DNA of 64,000 nucleotides from Paracidovorax citrulli (GTDB lineage Bacteria > Pseudomonadota > Gammaproteobacteria > Burkholderiales > Burkholderiaceae_C): positions 1 to 64,000 of the forward strand of contig NZ_FNEY01000015.1 in assembly GCF_900100305.1 (NCBI RefSeq), read 5' to 3'. Every line of letters begins with the position of its first letter. Position 1 is the first letter of the stretch. A program made the position numbers and the translations under genes. The notes beneath the pieces are model-generated. The model did no database searches and was not told where the DNA came from. It saw nothing but the letters and a program-made list of their open reading frames with translations. This document shows, piece by piece, positions 19,394-27,799 of this stretch.

Positions 19394-20274
19394 CACCACT
19401 CCAGCTTGATCGGAAAAGGCAGGCGCACGCGGTGCACGTCGGAGACGACCATGAAATCCCCGCCCCGTCCGTACAGGGCGCGCCATTCTCTGAAATGCCG
19501 GTTCTGCACCAAATAGTTCTGGCGTGCCGCTTCGGCGGCGTCTGCAAACATCCACTGCTCGGACATTGGGATGTCCAGTGCGGAGGGTAGAAAACGTTTC
19601 ACGCCATCCGGTCCCCAGAAGCCCAGCGGCTGCGATATGAGAGAGTCATCGTTAAAGTCGTAGGAGTCGCGCAGGTAGAAGGCCAACTCATCGATTGCGA
19701 TGGCGGTCTTGCCGGTCCCCTTTGACGTCACCAAGCCCGACACCGCGACCTTGAGCGTGGCCTCTCCCATCGCGCCGTAGAAGTCGTCCATAGGGTCGCT
19801 GAACCTGCCTATTTGCAAGATATTCACTTGGCAGGTGGTGTCCAGGATCTTTGCCGGCCGGTTCAGGTTACCGAAGCGCCAGGGTAAAGTCTGACCTAGT
19901 GCGTGTCGTGTCACCTTCCTTTGTAGCTCCACTATGCCGGCAGGGCTGTTCCATTCCGCCTGCAACCTCGACACCGCAGCCTGCACGCGCGAAAAACCCA
20001 GCGCCCATTGCATGGTGATTGTGGTTTCGTCCAGTTGCGAGGCTGGTAGCTGGTGCAGTTGTTGAGGTGGAACGCTGCGTTTTATCGGAGAAGTGATTTC
20101 AAACCCTACTTCCCTGAACCACCGCTCCATCAACGCAGCCGCCACTGGCCATCCCAGGCGAGAGCGCATCACGCCTGGAATGTCATCCAGCCGAAACCGC
20201 CGGACCTTCGGCGGCAGTTTCTCTTCCAAGCGCGCATGCAGGCGCTCCGTATCGACAAGTACGATATCGTTCAT
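19393..20274 (-). CDS. DUF6402 family protein
   Basis: 293 aa from the ATG at 20274, with a GGAGGG-like ribosome site. The C-terminal part shows what I recognise as DUF6402: DPMDDFYGAMGEATLKVAVS, AFYLRDSYDFNDD, then NRHFREWRALYGRGGDFMVV. The N-terminal part (RFRLDDIPGVMRSRLGWPVA) is also family-like. Function is unknown; relatives tend to occur in polymorphic-toxin or type VI secretion neighbourhoods, but no vgrG, PAAR or tss gene is visible here. The pair is AT-richer than its surroundings and interrupts a conserved housekeeping block, suggesting acquisition. Confidence 0.65.
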   Translation of the reverse strand: MNDIVLVDTERLHARLEEKLPPKVRRFRLDDIPGVMRSRLGWPVAAALMERWFREVGFEITSPIKRSVPPQQLHQLPASQLDETTITMQWALGFSRVQAAVSRLQAEWNSPAGIVELQRKVTRHALGQTLPWRFGNLNRPAKILDTTCQVNILQIGRFSDPMDDFYGAMGEATLKVAVSGLVTSKGTGKTAIAIDELAFYLRDSYDFNDDSLISQPLGFWGPDGVKRFLPSALDIPMSEQWMFADAAEAARQNYLVQNRHFREWRALYGRGGDFMVVSDVHRVRLPFPIKLEW

Positions 20275-20503
20275 GTGCCCCTTCCCTCCGGTGTTTCTTC
20301 TTCGGGCCTGATTCTGGGGGGGCAAATACGCTCAGCGCCACGAAATGGATAGTCACATGGTTACGAAGCGCAACTGTCGAGCTGAAGCCACGCCTGCACA
20401 GGTGCAGCCCTTGTAATGCAGCAAGTGGCAGGCGCGGCCTCGGGCCGCAGGAAAGGGTGCGAATCCGGGCCGGCTTTCTGTCCGGGAATGAGCCTCCCGG
20501 TCC
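20275..20503. other. Spacer between the accessory pair and the ODP gene
   Basis: No gene seen. It holds small palindromes: CTGCAC/GTGCAG (20394-20407) and CCGGGA/TCCCGG (20482-20500). The second lies just downstream of the ODP gene on its strand and could be a weak terminator. Base composition changes from AT-richer to GC-rich across it, so it may mark the edge of the acquired segment. Confidence 0.4.
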
Positions 20504-21340
20504 TCAGGCCCGCACCGCCTGCAGCGCCGGCCTCACCTGCCGCGTGGCCGGATCGATGAGCGCCGTCGGCAACTGGTAAGCGCGGTCGTCGAACAGGTCG
20601 ATACCGCACTGCAGGTTCTCGATCCAGTCGAAGAAGTCCGCGATTGCCTGGCGGCCCATGATGGGCGCGCCGTGCTGCGGCACCAGCATGGCGATGTCGA
20701 GCTGGCGCGCCATGCGCGTCCACAGGCGCAGGATTTTGTTGGAAACCATGTAGCGCCGATGGAAGCCCTCCATGCGCGGGATGTGCGGGCGCAGGTCGGT
20801 GACCGGCTCGCGCGCCTCGGCCCCGGAGGTCATCGATACGCCCAGGTCCCCCGTGAAGAGAATCCTGCTCACCGGGTCGTAGAAATGGAAGTTGCCCTCG
20901 GAGTGCATGAAGTGCGCGGGCAGCAGCACCAGCTCATGCCGGCCCAGGGGCAGGTGGCCGCCGGCGTCGGGCACGCCGATCACGCGGTTCTCGGTCTTGC
21001 CCACCTTGGTGAAATGCGGCGCGAACCGCTCCCAGATGCGCGAGATCACCAGCGTGGCCTTGGTGCTGGTCATCCACCGGTCGAGCGAGGCGATGATGTC
21101 CGGATCGGCGTGCGAGGCGATGAGGTAGGAGAGCTTGTGCGGGGCGAAGTGCTTGCTCATGCCCATGAACAGCTCGTTGAACGCCAGGTTCCCGCCCGGG
21201 TCGATGATCGCCCCGGTGTCACCGTCCACGATGAGGAACTGGTTGGCCTGCACCGCCTGCCCGTCCTCCTCGATGAGGTCGGAGAACATCAGGCACGCGT
21301 GGTGCCTGTCCCGATACAGTTCCAGAGGTTCCGATGCCAT
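20504..21340 (-). CDS. ODP-type metallo-beta-lactamase-fold oxygen-binding di-iron protein
   Basis: About 278 aa from the ATG at 21340 (MASEPLELYRD). The metallo-beta-lactamase fold carries a flavodiiron-like ligand set instead of HxHxDH: SHADPDIIAS (His, Asp, Asp), PAHFMHSEGNFHFYD (His), LFTGDLG (Asp) and VPQHGAPIMG (His). There is no flavodoxin domain, as in ODP proteins that bind oxygen at a di-iron site and are linked to chemotaxis or oxygen sensing. A perfect FNR/ANR box with class II spacing precedes it, which suggests induction when oxygen falls. Confidence 0.8.
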   Translation of the reverse strand: MASEPLELYRDRHHACLMFSDLIEEDGQAVQANQFLIVDGDTGAIIDPGGNLAFNELFMGMSKHFAPHKLSYLIASHADPDIIASLDRWMTSTKATLVISRIWERFAPHFTKVGKTENRVIGVPDAGGHLPLGRHELVLLPAHFMHSEGNFHFYDPVSRILFTGDLGVSMTSGAEAREPVTDLRPHIPRMEGFHRRYMVSNKILRLWTRMARQLDIAMLVPQHGAPIMGRQAIADFFDWIENLQCGIDLFDDRAYQLPTALIDPATRQVRPALQAVRA

Positions 21341-21359
21341 GGCGTCCCGTCCGTCGTGA

Positions 21360-21408
21360 AACGGCCAATGTACGGACACCGGCCCGGCGGGAGCTTGATG
21401 CGCATCAA
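21360..21408 (-). promoter_or_regulatory. Perfect FNR/ANR box with class II promoter spacing
   Basis: TTGATGCGCATCAA at 21395-21408 matches TTGAT-N4-ATCAA exactly. On the minus strand TACATT (21372-21367) serves as -10, giving a start near 21360, 41.5 bases from the box centre and 20 bases before the ODP start codon. This is the textbook class II FNR layout. Confidence 0.75.
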
Positions 21409-21416
21409 GCGAACGT

Positions 21417-22700
21417 TCAGCCGGGCAGTTTCTCGTGGCGGAACGTGTCTTCCAACGGCTCGCGCGTGCGGATCAGGTGGGCGTGGGTGCCGTCCACCAG
21501 CACTTCGGCGGGCCGCGCGCGGGTGTTGTAGGTGCTGCCCATGGAACTGCAATAGGCCCCCGCGGACAGCACGGCCAGCCGGTCGCCCGCACGCACGGCC
21601 AGCGTGCGGTCCCGGCCGATCCAGTCGCCGCTCTCGCACACCGGGCCGACCACGTCGTACACGGCGGTGGCCGCATCCCGGGCAGGCGCGGCCACCGGCA
21701 CGATGCCGTGGAACGCCTGGTACATGGCGGGGCGGGGCAGGTCGTTCATCGCGGCATCGACGATGCAGAAGTTCTTCTGCTCGCCCGGCTTCACGTAGAG
21801 CACCTCGGTCAGGCAGACGCCCGCATTGCCCACGAGGGAGCGTCCGGGCTCGATCATGAACTGCCGGTCGCCGTAGCCGCGCGCGTCCAGGCGCGCGAGC
21901 AGCTGCTTCCACAGCGCATCCGCCGCGGGCGGCGTGTCGCCGTTGTAGTCGATGCCCAGGCCGCCGCCGAAATCGATGTGGTGGATGGGAATGCCGGCCG
22001 ACTCGATCTGCGCGACCAGGTCGAGCATGCGGTCCACGGCGTCGAGGTAGGGCGTGGCCTCGGTGATCTGCGAGCCGATGTGGCAGTCGATGCCCACCAC
22101 CTGCAGGCCCGGCAGGGCCGCGGCGCGCTGGTAGGTGGCGACCGTGCGCTCGTGGGCCACGCCGAACTTGTTGCCCTTGAGGCCGGTCGAGATATAGGGA
22201 TGGGTCTTCGGATCCACGTTGGGATTCACGCGGATGCTCACGGGCGCGCGCCGGCCGCAGGCCATCGCGACCTCGTTCAGCACCTCGAGTTCGGGCTCGC
22301 TCTCCACGTTGAAGCAGCCGATGCCGGCTTCGAGGGCCTCGCGCATCTCCTGGCGCGTCTTGCCCACGCCGGAGAAGATCACCTTGGCTGCCTCGCCCCC
22401 CGCCGCCAGCACGCGCCGGAGTTCGCCGGCGGAAACGATGTCGAAGCCGCAGCCCGCCCGCGCGAACAGCTGCAGCACGCCCAGGGAGGAATTGGCCTTC
22501 ATGGCGTAGCAGATCTGCACCTTGCGGCCCGCGAAGCCCCGCTGGTAGGCCTCCAGGGCCGACAGCATGGACGCCTTGGAATAGACGTAGAGCGGCGTGC
22601 CGTGCTCCTGCGCCAGGTCGGCGGCCCGCACGGATTCGATGAAGAGGTCGTCGCCCCGGTAGGCGATGTGAGGATGGCCGGGCAATGCGGTCAGCGTCAT
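21417..22700 (-). CDS. lysA: Diaminopimelate decarboxylase
   Basis: 427 aa; last step of lysine synthesis, meso-diaminopimelate to lysine, in the cytoplasm. It is a PLP enzyme of the alanine-racemase-fold group: the PLP Lys is in CYAMKANSSLGVLQ, HIGSQI and DFGGGLGIDY bind the phosphate, and PVCESGDWIGRDR holds the active-site Cys from the second subunit. Length is normal. It overlaps the lptM start-side gene by ATGA (22697-22700), the standard lptM-lysA arrangement. Confidence 0.97.
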   Translation of the reverse strand: MTLTALPGHPHIAYRGDDLFIESVRAADLAQEHGTPLYVYSKASMLSALEAYQRGFAGRKVQICYAMKANSSLGVLQLFARAGCGFDIVSAGELRRVLAAGGEAAKVIFSGVGKTRQEMREALEAGIGCFNVESEPELEVLNEVAMACGRRAPVSIRVNPNVDPKTHPYISTGLKGNKFGVAHERTVATYQRAAALPGLQVVGIDCHIGSQITEATPYLDAVDRMLDLVAQIESAGIPIHHIDFGGGLGIDYNGDTPPAADALWKQLLARLDARGYGDRQFMIEPGRSLVGNAGVCLTEVLYVKPGEQKNFCIVDAAMNDLPRPAMYQAFHGIVPVAAPARDAATAVYDVVGPVCESGDWIGRDRTLAVRAGDRLAVLSAGAYCSSMGSTYNTRARPAEVLVDGTHAHLIRTREPLEDTFRHEKLPG

Positions 22701-22990
22701 GGCGTGGTGGTGGCGGAAGCGGGGGAGGACGCGGGGGAGGACGCGGGAGAGGACGCGGGCGCGGCGGCCGGCACGGCGGGCTCGGGCGGCGTCAGGGACG
22801 GCACGGGAATCGGCGACGGCGTTGGCGCGTCGCGCATGGGATCGAGCGTCTGCGGCAGCGTGGCCCGCTGGCTGGCCGCGGGATCGCCCGGCAGGTAGAG
22901 CGGGCCGCGCTGCCCGCAGCCCGTCAGCGCGGCAACCGTACCAGCGGCAAGGACGGACACGCTGACTAGAATTTGGGAAGCTCTCAACAT
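22697..22990 (-). CDS. lptM: LptM (YifL) lipoprotein
   Basis: 97 aa from the ATG at 22990. The lipobox is LTGC and is followed by [11 protein letters not shown], the hallmark of LptM/YifL, a small outer-membrane lipoprotein that assists LptD maturation. The C-terminal two thirds are Pro/Ala/Ser/Thr-rich and end in tandem ASSP repeats. It lies directly upstream of lysA, with a 4-base overlap, and divergent from cyaY with only 18 bases between start codons, so the two promoters must overlap the opposite coding regions. Confidence 0.9.
   Translation of the reverse strand: MLRASQILVSVSVLAAGTVAALTGCGQRGPLYLPGDPAASQRATLPQTLDPMRDAPTPSPIPVPSLTPPEPAVPAAAPASSPASSPASSPASATTTP
22721..22756. repeat. Three in-frame 12-base repeats in lptM
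   Basis: Three copies of GGGGGAGGACGC (the third with one change) at 22721-22732, 22733-22744 and 22745-22756, coding for repeated Ala-Ser-Ser-Pro on the minus strand. The unit is four codons, so copy-number changes would keep the frame. Confidence 0.8.
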
Positions 22991-23008
22991 CCGCAAATTG
23001 TAGAAGTA

Positions 23009-23341
23009 ATGACCGATACCGAATTCCTGGACCATGCCGAGAAACTGCTGCTGGCGGTGGAGCAGGGCTGTGATCGCATCAACGACACGACCGACGCCGA
23101 CCTGGACGCCCAGCGGTCGGGCGGCATGGTCACCATCACCTTCCCCAACCGCAGCCAGATCGTCATCAACCTGCAAAAGCCGCTGCACGAGATCTGGATG
23201 GCGGCGCAGTCGGGCGGCTACCACTACCGGCTCGAGGACGGCGCCTGGAAGGACACCAAGGGCGACGGCGAGTTCTTCGCGGCCCTGACCCGCGACGCGT
23301 CCCGGCAGTCGGGCATGCCCCTGGTGTTCTCCGCATCCTGA
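23009..23341 (+). CDS. cyaY: Iron-binding frataxin homologue CyaY
   Basis: 110 aa, the normal length. It binds iron and tunes iron-sulfur cluster assembly in the cytoplasm. An acidic first helix ([20 protein letters not shown]) is followed by the beta-sheet core ([38 protein letters not shown]) typical of frataxin. The ATG at 23009 is chosen because it matches family N-termini; the open frame upstream (22973) runs into the lptM start. It is convergent with PBP1A, from which a terminator hairpin separates it. Confidence 0.95.
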   Translation: MTDTEFLDHAEKLLLAVEQGCDRINDTTDADLDAQRSGGMVTITFPNRSQIVINLQKPLHEIWMAAQSGGYHYRLEDGAWKDTKGDGEFFAALTRDASRQSGMPLVFSAS

Positions 23342-23357
23342 ACCAGGGGCTGCTCGC

Positions 23358-23397
23358 CAGAAAAGAAGAGGCACCGCGGCAGGCGCCGGGGTGCCTC
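23358..23397 (-). terminator. Terminator between cyaY and PBP1A
   Basis: GAGGCACC (23368-23375) pairs with GGTGCCTC (23390-23397). On the minus strand the stem is followed by TTCTTTTC, so it most likely ends the PBP1A transcript; it may also stop cyaY from the other side. Confidence 0.6.
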
Positions 23398-23440
23398 GAT
23401 CGCCCGCCGCACTGCACTGGCGGGAAGGCGGGGGGCGGGT

Positions 23441-25834
23441 TCAGTTCCTGAACAGGTCCAGGATGCGGTTGCGCTCTTCCGCCGGGGGAGGGGCCTGCGG
23501 CGGGGCGCCCGGCACCGCGGCGGCGGGATGGTCTTCCATGCCCACGCTCGCCACGCCGGCATTGCGGGCGAATTCCTCGTAGAACCATTCGCCGCCGACA
23601 TTCACCACGCCGGGTGGCACCGTGGGCTCGGCCACGGGCACCCCCTTCAGGGCGCGCTCCATGAAGCTGATCCAGACCGGCAGGCTCAGGCCGCCGCCGG
23701 TTTCTCGGCTGCCCAGGTTGCGCGGGGTGTCATAGCCGATCCAGGTGACCGCCGCGATGGTGGGCTGGAAGCCCGCGAACCACGCATCCATGGCATCGTT
23801 GGTGGTGCCGGTCTTGCCATAGACGTCCGGACGCTTGAGCGTCGCCTGCGCGCGGGCGGCCGTGCCCGAACGCGTCACCTCCTGCAACAGGCTGTCCATG
23901 ATGAACGCATTGCGCGCGTCGATGGCGCGCGGATTGTCGGTGGTCGCCGGCGGCTCGAAGTTGGACAGGATGCGTCCCTTGTGGTCCGTCACCCGGGTGA
24001 TGAGATAGGGGTTCACGCGGTAGCCGCCGTTGGCGAACACCGAATACGCGGACACCATCTGCATCGGCGTCACGGAGCCGGCGCCCAGCGCCATCGTCAG
24101 GTAGGCAGGGTGCTTGTCCGCGTCGAAGCCGAATCGCGTGACCCAGTCCTGCGCGGTCTTCGGGCCCACGGCCTGGAGGATGCGGATGGACACGACGTTT
24201 TTGGACTTGGCCAGCGCGGTGCGCAGGGTCATGGGGCCGTCGTACTTGCCGTCGTAGTTCTTGGGTTCCCAGGGCTGCCCGCCCGTGGTGCCTGCGCTGA
24301 AGAACAGCGGGGCGTCGTTCACCACCGTCGCAGGCGTGAACCCCTTCTCGAGCGCCGCGGAATAGATGAAGGGCTTGAAGCTCGAGCCCGGCTGCCGCCA
24401 CGCCTGGGTGACGTGGTTGAACTTGTTCTTGTCGAAATCGAAGCCGCCCACGAGCGCCTTGATCGCGCCGTTGCGGGGGTCGACGGCCACGAAAGCGCCT
24501 TCGACCTCGGGCAGTTGCGTGATGTCCCAGGTCTTCTTGGGCGTCTGGATGATGCGGATCACCGCGCCGCGGCGGATGCGGATGTTGGGCGGCGCCTTGT
24601 CACTGAGCCCGGACTGCGCGGGCTTGAGGCCGTCGCCGGTGATCTCGATGGGCTCGCCGTTCGCGCGCGCCGCCACGATCTTCTTCGGAGAAGCTTCCAG
24701 TACCACCGCCGAGAGCACGTCGCCATTGTCGGGATGGCCCGCGAGCGTGTCGTCGATGACGTCCTCGGCTTCCTGGGGATCGGTGGGCAGGGCGACGAAT
24801 TTCTCCGGCCCGCGGTAATGCTGGCGGCGCTCGTAATCCATGATGCCCTTGCGCAAAGCCTGGTACGCCGCTTCCTGGTCCCCCGCGGTGAGGGTGGTAT
24901 AGACATTCAGGCCGCGCGTATAGGCTTCGCTGCCATATTGCGCGAAGATGAGCTGGCGCGCCATCTCGGCCACGTATTCGGCATGGATGCGGGTATTGTC
25001 CGGGCCGCCGGAACGGATCTTCAGGTCTTCCTGCTTGGCGGCCGCGCCCTCCTCGGGCGTGATGAAGCCGTTCTCCACCATGCGGTCGATGATGTAGAGC
25101 TGGCGCACGCGGGCGCGTTTGGGGTTGCTGATGGGGTTGTACGCGGAAGGTGCCTTGGGCAGGCCCGCCAGCATCGCCGCCTCGGCGATGCTGATGGATT
25201 TCAGCGGTTTTCCGAAATACGCCTCCGATGCGGCAGCGAAACCATAGGCCCGGTTGCCCAGGTAAATCTGGTTCATGTAAATCTCAAGAATCTGATTTTT
25301 GGTCAACAGATGCTCGAGTTTGAAAGTTAGTAATATTTCGTAAATTTTGCGAGTAATTGTTTTCTCGGACGACAGATAAACGTTTCTTGCCACCTGCATG
25401 GTGATGGTGGAGGCTCCCTGACTCTTCACGCGGCCCAGATTGGCCAGGGCCGCGCGGACCATGCCCTTGTAGTCCACGCCGCCATGCTGGAAGAAGCGGG
25501 CATCCTCGATGGCCAGCACCGCATTGGTCATGACCTTGGGGATGTCCTGGATGGGCGTGAGATTGCGGCGCTCCTCGCCGAACTCGCCGAGCAGGGCCCC
25601 TTCGGCGGAATAGACGCGCAGAGGCAGCTTGGGCCGGTAGTCGGCGAGGTCGGAGATGTCCGGCAGGTTGGGGTACGCCACCGCCAGCGCGACGGCGATC
25701 AGCAGGGCGAGGCCCAGCGCGCCCGCGGCCGCGATCGCGAAGAGCCAGGCCAAGCTCCTGAGCAGCCAGCGGAGCCACGTGGGACGGGCGGAAGCGCTCT
25801 CGCGAGCGGTCTTGTCGGTCGGGGGAGGCGGCAT
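23441..25834 (-). CDS. mrcA: Penicillin-binding protein 1A, bifunctional
   Basis: About 797 aa from the ATG at 25834; the frame begins with a TTG at 25849. An inner-membrane anchor (LAWLFAIAAAGALGLALLIAVALAV) leads to the glycosyltransferase-51 domain (EDARFFQHGGVDYKGMVRAA, GASTITMQVARNVYLS). The transpeptidase has the serine motif GSSFKP, SKNVVS as SxN, and KTGTTND. It polymerises and crosslinks peptidoglycan in the periplasm. A strikingly AT-rich stretch (about 25270-25395) with rare codons lies in the glycosyltransferase domain without altering the protein pattern. It is divergent from the pil operon, as in many beta- and gammaproteobacteria. Confidence 0.96.
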   Translation of the reverse strand: MPPPPTDKTARESASARPTWLRWLLRSLAWLFAIAAAGALGLALLIAVALAVAYPNLPDISDLADYRPKLPLRVYSAEGALLGEFGEERRNLTPIQDIPKVMTNAVLAIEDARFFQHGGVDYKGMVRAALANLGRVKSQGASTITMQVARNVYLSSEKTITRKIYEILLTFKLEHLLTKNQILEIYMNQIYLGNRAYGFAAASEAYFGKPLKSISIAEAAMLAGLPKAPSAYNPISNPKRARVRQLYIIDRMVENGFITPEEGAAAKQEDLKIRSGGPDNTRIHAEYVAEMARQLIFAQYGSEAYTRGLNVYTTLTAGDQEAAYQALRKGIMDYERRQHYRGPEKFVALPTDPQEAEDVIDDTLAGHPDNGDVLSAVVLEASPKKIVAARANGEPIEITGDGLKPAQSGLSDKAPPNIRIRRGAVIRIIQTPKKTWDITQLPEVEGAFVAVDPRNGAIKALVGGFDFDKNKFNHVTQAWRQPGSSFKPFIYSAALEKGFTPATVVNDAPLFFSAGTTGGQPWEPKNYDGKYDGPMTLRTALAKSKNVVSIRILQAVGPKTAQDWVTRFGFDADKHPAYLTMALGAGSVTPMQMVSAYSVFANGGYRVNPYLITRVTDHKGRILSNFEPPATTDNPRAIDARNAFIMDSLLQEVTRSGTAARAQATLKRPDVYGKTGTTNDAMDAWFAGFQPTIAAVTWIGYDTPRNLGSRETGGGLSLPVWISFMERALKGVPVAEPTVPPGVVNVGGEWFYEEFARNAGVASVGMEDHPAAAVPGAPPQAPPPAEERNRILDLFRN

Positions 25835-25860
25835 ATCTGTCCAGTGCAAATCAACCGGGC

Positions 25861-25890
25861 ATTATAAAAAATCGAACGTTGCATCACGTT
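25861..25890 (-). promoter_or_regulatory. Likely promoter of the PBP1A gene
   Basis: On the minus strand TATAAT (complement of 25861-25866) sits ~27 bases before the ATG at 25834, with a T-rich stretch upstream. No good -35 hexamer is visible at 17 bases. The rest of the 25850-26108 divergent region holds a CCGCCG/CGGCGG hairpin (~25997-26012) and AT-rich sequence ahead of pilM. Confidence 0.45.
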
Positions 25891-26108
25891 TTTTCAGGGT
25901 CGTCCCCCGGAGCCCGCGCCCGACGCGGCAGCGCCTGCGCCCGCATGCATTTAACGCCCCGCAACGGCTCGAAAACCGTCTGCTTTTGACAACGTACCGC
26001 CGGCTTCGGCGGCGGGAAACGCTTTGCCGCCCCGCAACCTTACTGCTAGCATTCATGTGAAATGTTAAGTTTTGTTGCGTCAATAAGGCGAGTTACAGGG
26101 GGCCAATC

Positions 26109-27188
26109 TTGATCTCTTTGGGATCTTTGTTCAGTCGCCAGGCTGCGCCGCTGCTGGGCATCGACATCAGCTCCTCCAGTGTCAAGCTGGTCGAGCTCGG
26201 GCGCGACAAGGCAGGGGGGCTGGTACTGGAGCGTTGCGCGATCGAGCCCCTGGAGCGGGGCTGGATCAGCGACGGCAACATCGAAAAATTCGACGAGGTC
26301 GCCGAGGCCCTGCGCCGGCTGGTGAAGAAGAGCGGCACGCGCACCAGGAACGTGGCGCTCGCTCTGCCGCCTTCGGCGGTGATCACCAAGCGCATCACCC
26401 TGCCGGGCGGCATGACGGAGCAGGAGCTCGAGGTCCAGGTCGAGTCCGAGGCCAACCAGTACATTCCGTTTTCCCTCGACGAGGTGAGCCTCGATTTCTG
26501 CGTCATCGGCCCCAACAAGAGCGCGCCGGGCGACGTGGACGTGCTGATCGCCGCCTCGCGGCGCGAGAAGGTGCAGGACCGGCAGGGGCTGGCCGAGGCC
26601 GCCGGCCTGAAGCCGGTCATCGTCGATATCGAATCCCATGCATCCCGGCTCGCCGCGGGCCGGCTCATCGAGGCCCTGCCGCAGCAGGGCAAGGACGCGC
26701 TGGTGGCGCTGTTCGAGGTGGGCGCGCTCACGACGAGCATGCAGGTCATACGCAATGAAGAGGTCCTCTACGACCGGGACCAGGCCTTCGGCGGCGCGCA
26801 GCTCACCCAGCTCATCGTCCGCCAATACGGTTTTTCCGCCGAGGAAGCGGAGAGCAAGAAGCGCAGCGGCGACCTGCCGGAGGACTACGCCTCCGCCGTC
26901 CTCCGCCCGTTCGTGGAGAGCATGGCTCAGGAAATCGGCCGTGCATTGCAGTTCTTCTTCACCAGTACGCCCTACAACCGGGTGGATCACATCATGCTGG
27001 CCGGCGGCTCCGCGCCGCTGCCCGGCCTGACGGAAGCCGTCACGCAGCACTCGGGCTGCGCCTGCACGGCCATCAATCCCTTTGAGGGCATGGAGATCGG
27101 AAGTTCCGTCCGTCTCAAGAAGATGGTGCGAGAGGCGCCTTCCTACCTGACTTCGTGCGGGCTCGCCATGCGGAGGTTCCTCCAGTGA
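26109..27188 (+). CDS. pilM: Type IV pilus assembly protein PilM
   Basis: 359 aa, starting at a TTG codon (TTGATCTCTTTGGGA) after a weak purine stretch. It is a cytoplasmic actin-like ATPase-fold protein: PLLGIDISSSSVKLVELG is the phosphate-1 region, and HIMLAGGSAPLPGL the later glycine-rich loop. PilM binds the N-terminal peptide of PilN and connects the alignment complex to the pilus motors. Length is normal. It opens the pilMNOPQ operon; pilN starts inside its stop codon. Confidence 0.96.
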   Translation: MISLGSLFSRQAAPLLGIDISSSSVKLVELGRDKAGGLVLERCAIEPLERGWISDGNIEKFDEVAEALRRLVKKSGTRTRNVALALPPSAVITKRITLPGGMTEQELEVQVESEANQYIPFSLDEVSLDFCVIGPNKSAPGDVDVLIAASRREKVQDRQGLAEAAGLKPVIVDIESHASRLAAGRLIEALPQQGKDALVALFEVGALTTSMQVIRNEEVLYDRDQAFGGAQLTQLIVRQYGFSAEEAESKKRSGDLPEDYASAVLRPFVESMAQEIGRALQFFFTSTPYNRVDHIMLAGGSAPLPGLTEAVTQHSGCACTAINPFEGMEIGSSVRLKKMVREAPSYLTSCGLAMRRFLQ

Positions 27189-27799
27189 TTCTCATCAACC
27201 TGCTGCCCCACCGCGAGGCAGCCCGGAAACGCCGCAAGGAAGCCTTCCAGGTGGCGATGTTCGCGTCGTTCCTGATGGGCCTCGCGATCGCCGCCGTCGT
27301 CTATTGGTGGTTCCAGATGATGATCGGAGAGCAGCAGGGGCGCAATGCCTTCCTGCAGTCCGAGATCCAGGTCCTGGAGGGGCAGATCAAGGAAATCGCC
27401 ACGATCGAAGAGGAAATCGCTGCCCTGCGTGCGCGCCAGAAGGCGGTGGAGGATCTCCAGTCCGACCGCAACCTGCCCGTCCATCTGCTTTCGGAACTGG
27501 TGCGGCAGCTGCCTGACGGTGTCTACATCACGAGTCTGAAGCAGGCGGACCAGGTCATCACCATGCAGGGCATGGCGCAATCCAACGAGCGCGTCTCGGA
27601 GATGCTGCGCAACCTGGCGGACAACACCCCGTGGTTCTCCAAGCCCGAGCTGGTGGAGATCGTGGCCACGAACGTGGCCCTGACGCCGCGCGACCAGCGC
27701 CGGGTGGCTTCGTTCAACGTGCGTTTCCGGCTCATGCGGACCAGCGAGGCGCAGAAGGCCATGGACGGCGCGAGCGCGCCGCGCGCGGCGGGGGGATGA
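27185..27799 (+). CDS. pilN: Type IV pilus assembly protein PilN
   Basis: 204 aa from a GTG at 27185 that overlaps the pilM stop (GTGA). The N-terminal ILINLLPHREAARK is the conserved INLLP motif that binds PilM. One membrane helix (FASFLMGLAIAAVVYWWF) leads to a coiled coil (EIQVLEGQIKEIATIEEEIAAL) and a ferredoxin-like periplasmic domain. PilN pairs with PilO in the inner-membrane alignment complex of the type IV pilus. Confidence 0.95.
   Translation: MILINLLPHREAARKRRKEAFQVAMFASFLMGLAIAAVVYWWFQMMIGEQQGRNAFLQSEIQVLEGQIKEIATIEEEIAALRARQKAVEDLQSDRNLPVHLLSELVRQLPDGVYITSLKQADQVITMQGMAQSNERVSEMLRNLADNTPWFSKPELVEIVATNVALTPRDQRRVASFNVRFRLMRTSEAQKAMDGASAPRAAGG

Noticed and set aside
20361-20723. 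Minus-strand frame overlapping the ODP gene end (MDAHGAPARHRHAGAAARR...)
   Set aside because: Arg/Ala-rich shadow frame of the ODP gene running into the spacer.
22973-23008. Longer cyaY start ([12 protein letters not shown])
   Set aside because: It would overlap the lptM start codon region, and frataxin homologues begin at the MTDTEF position.
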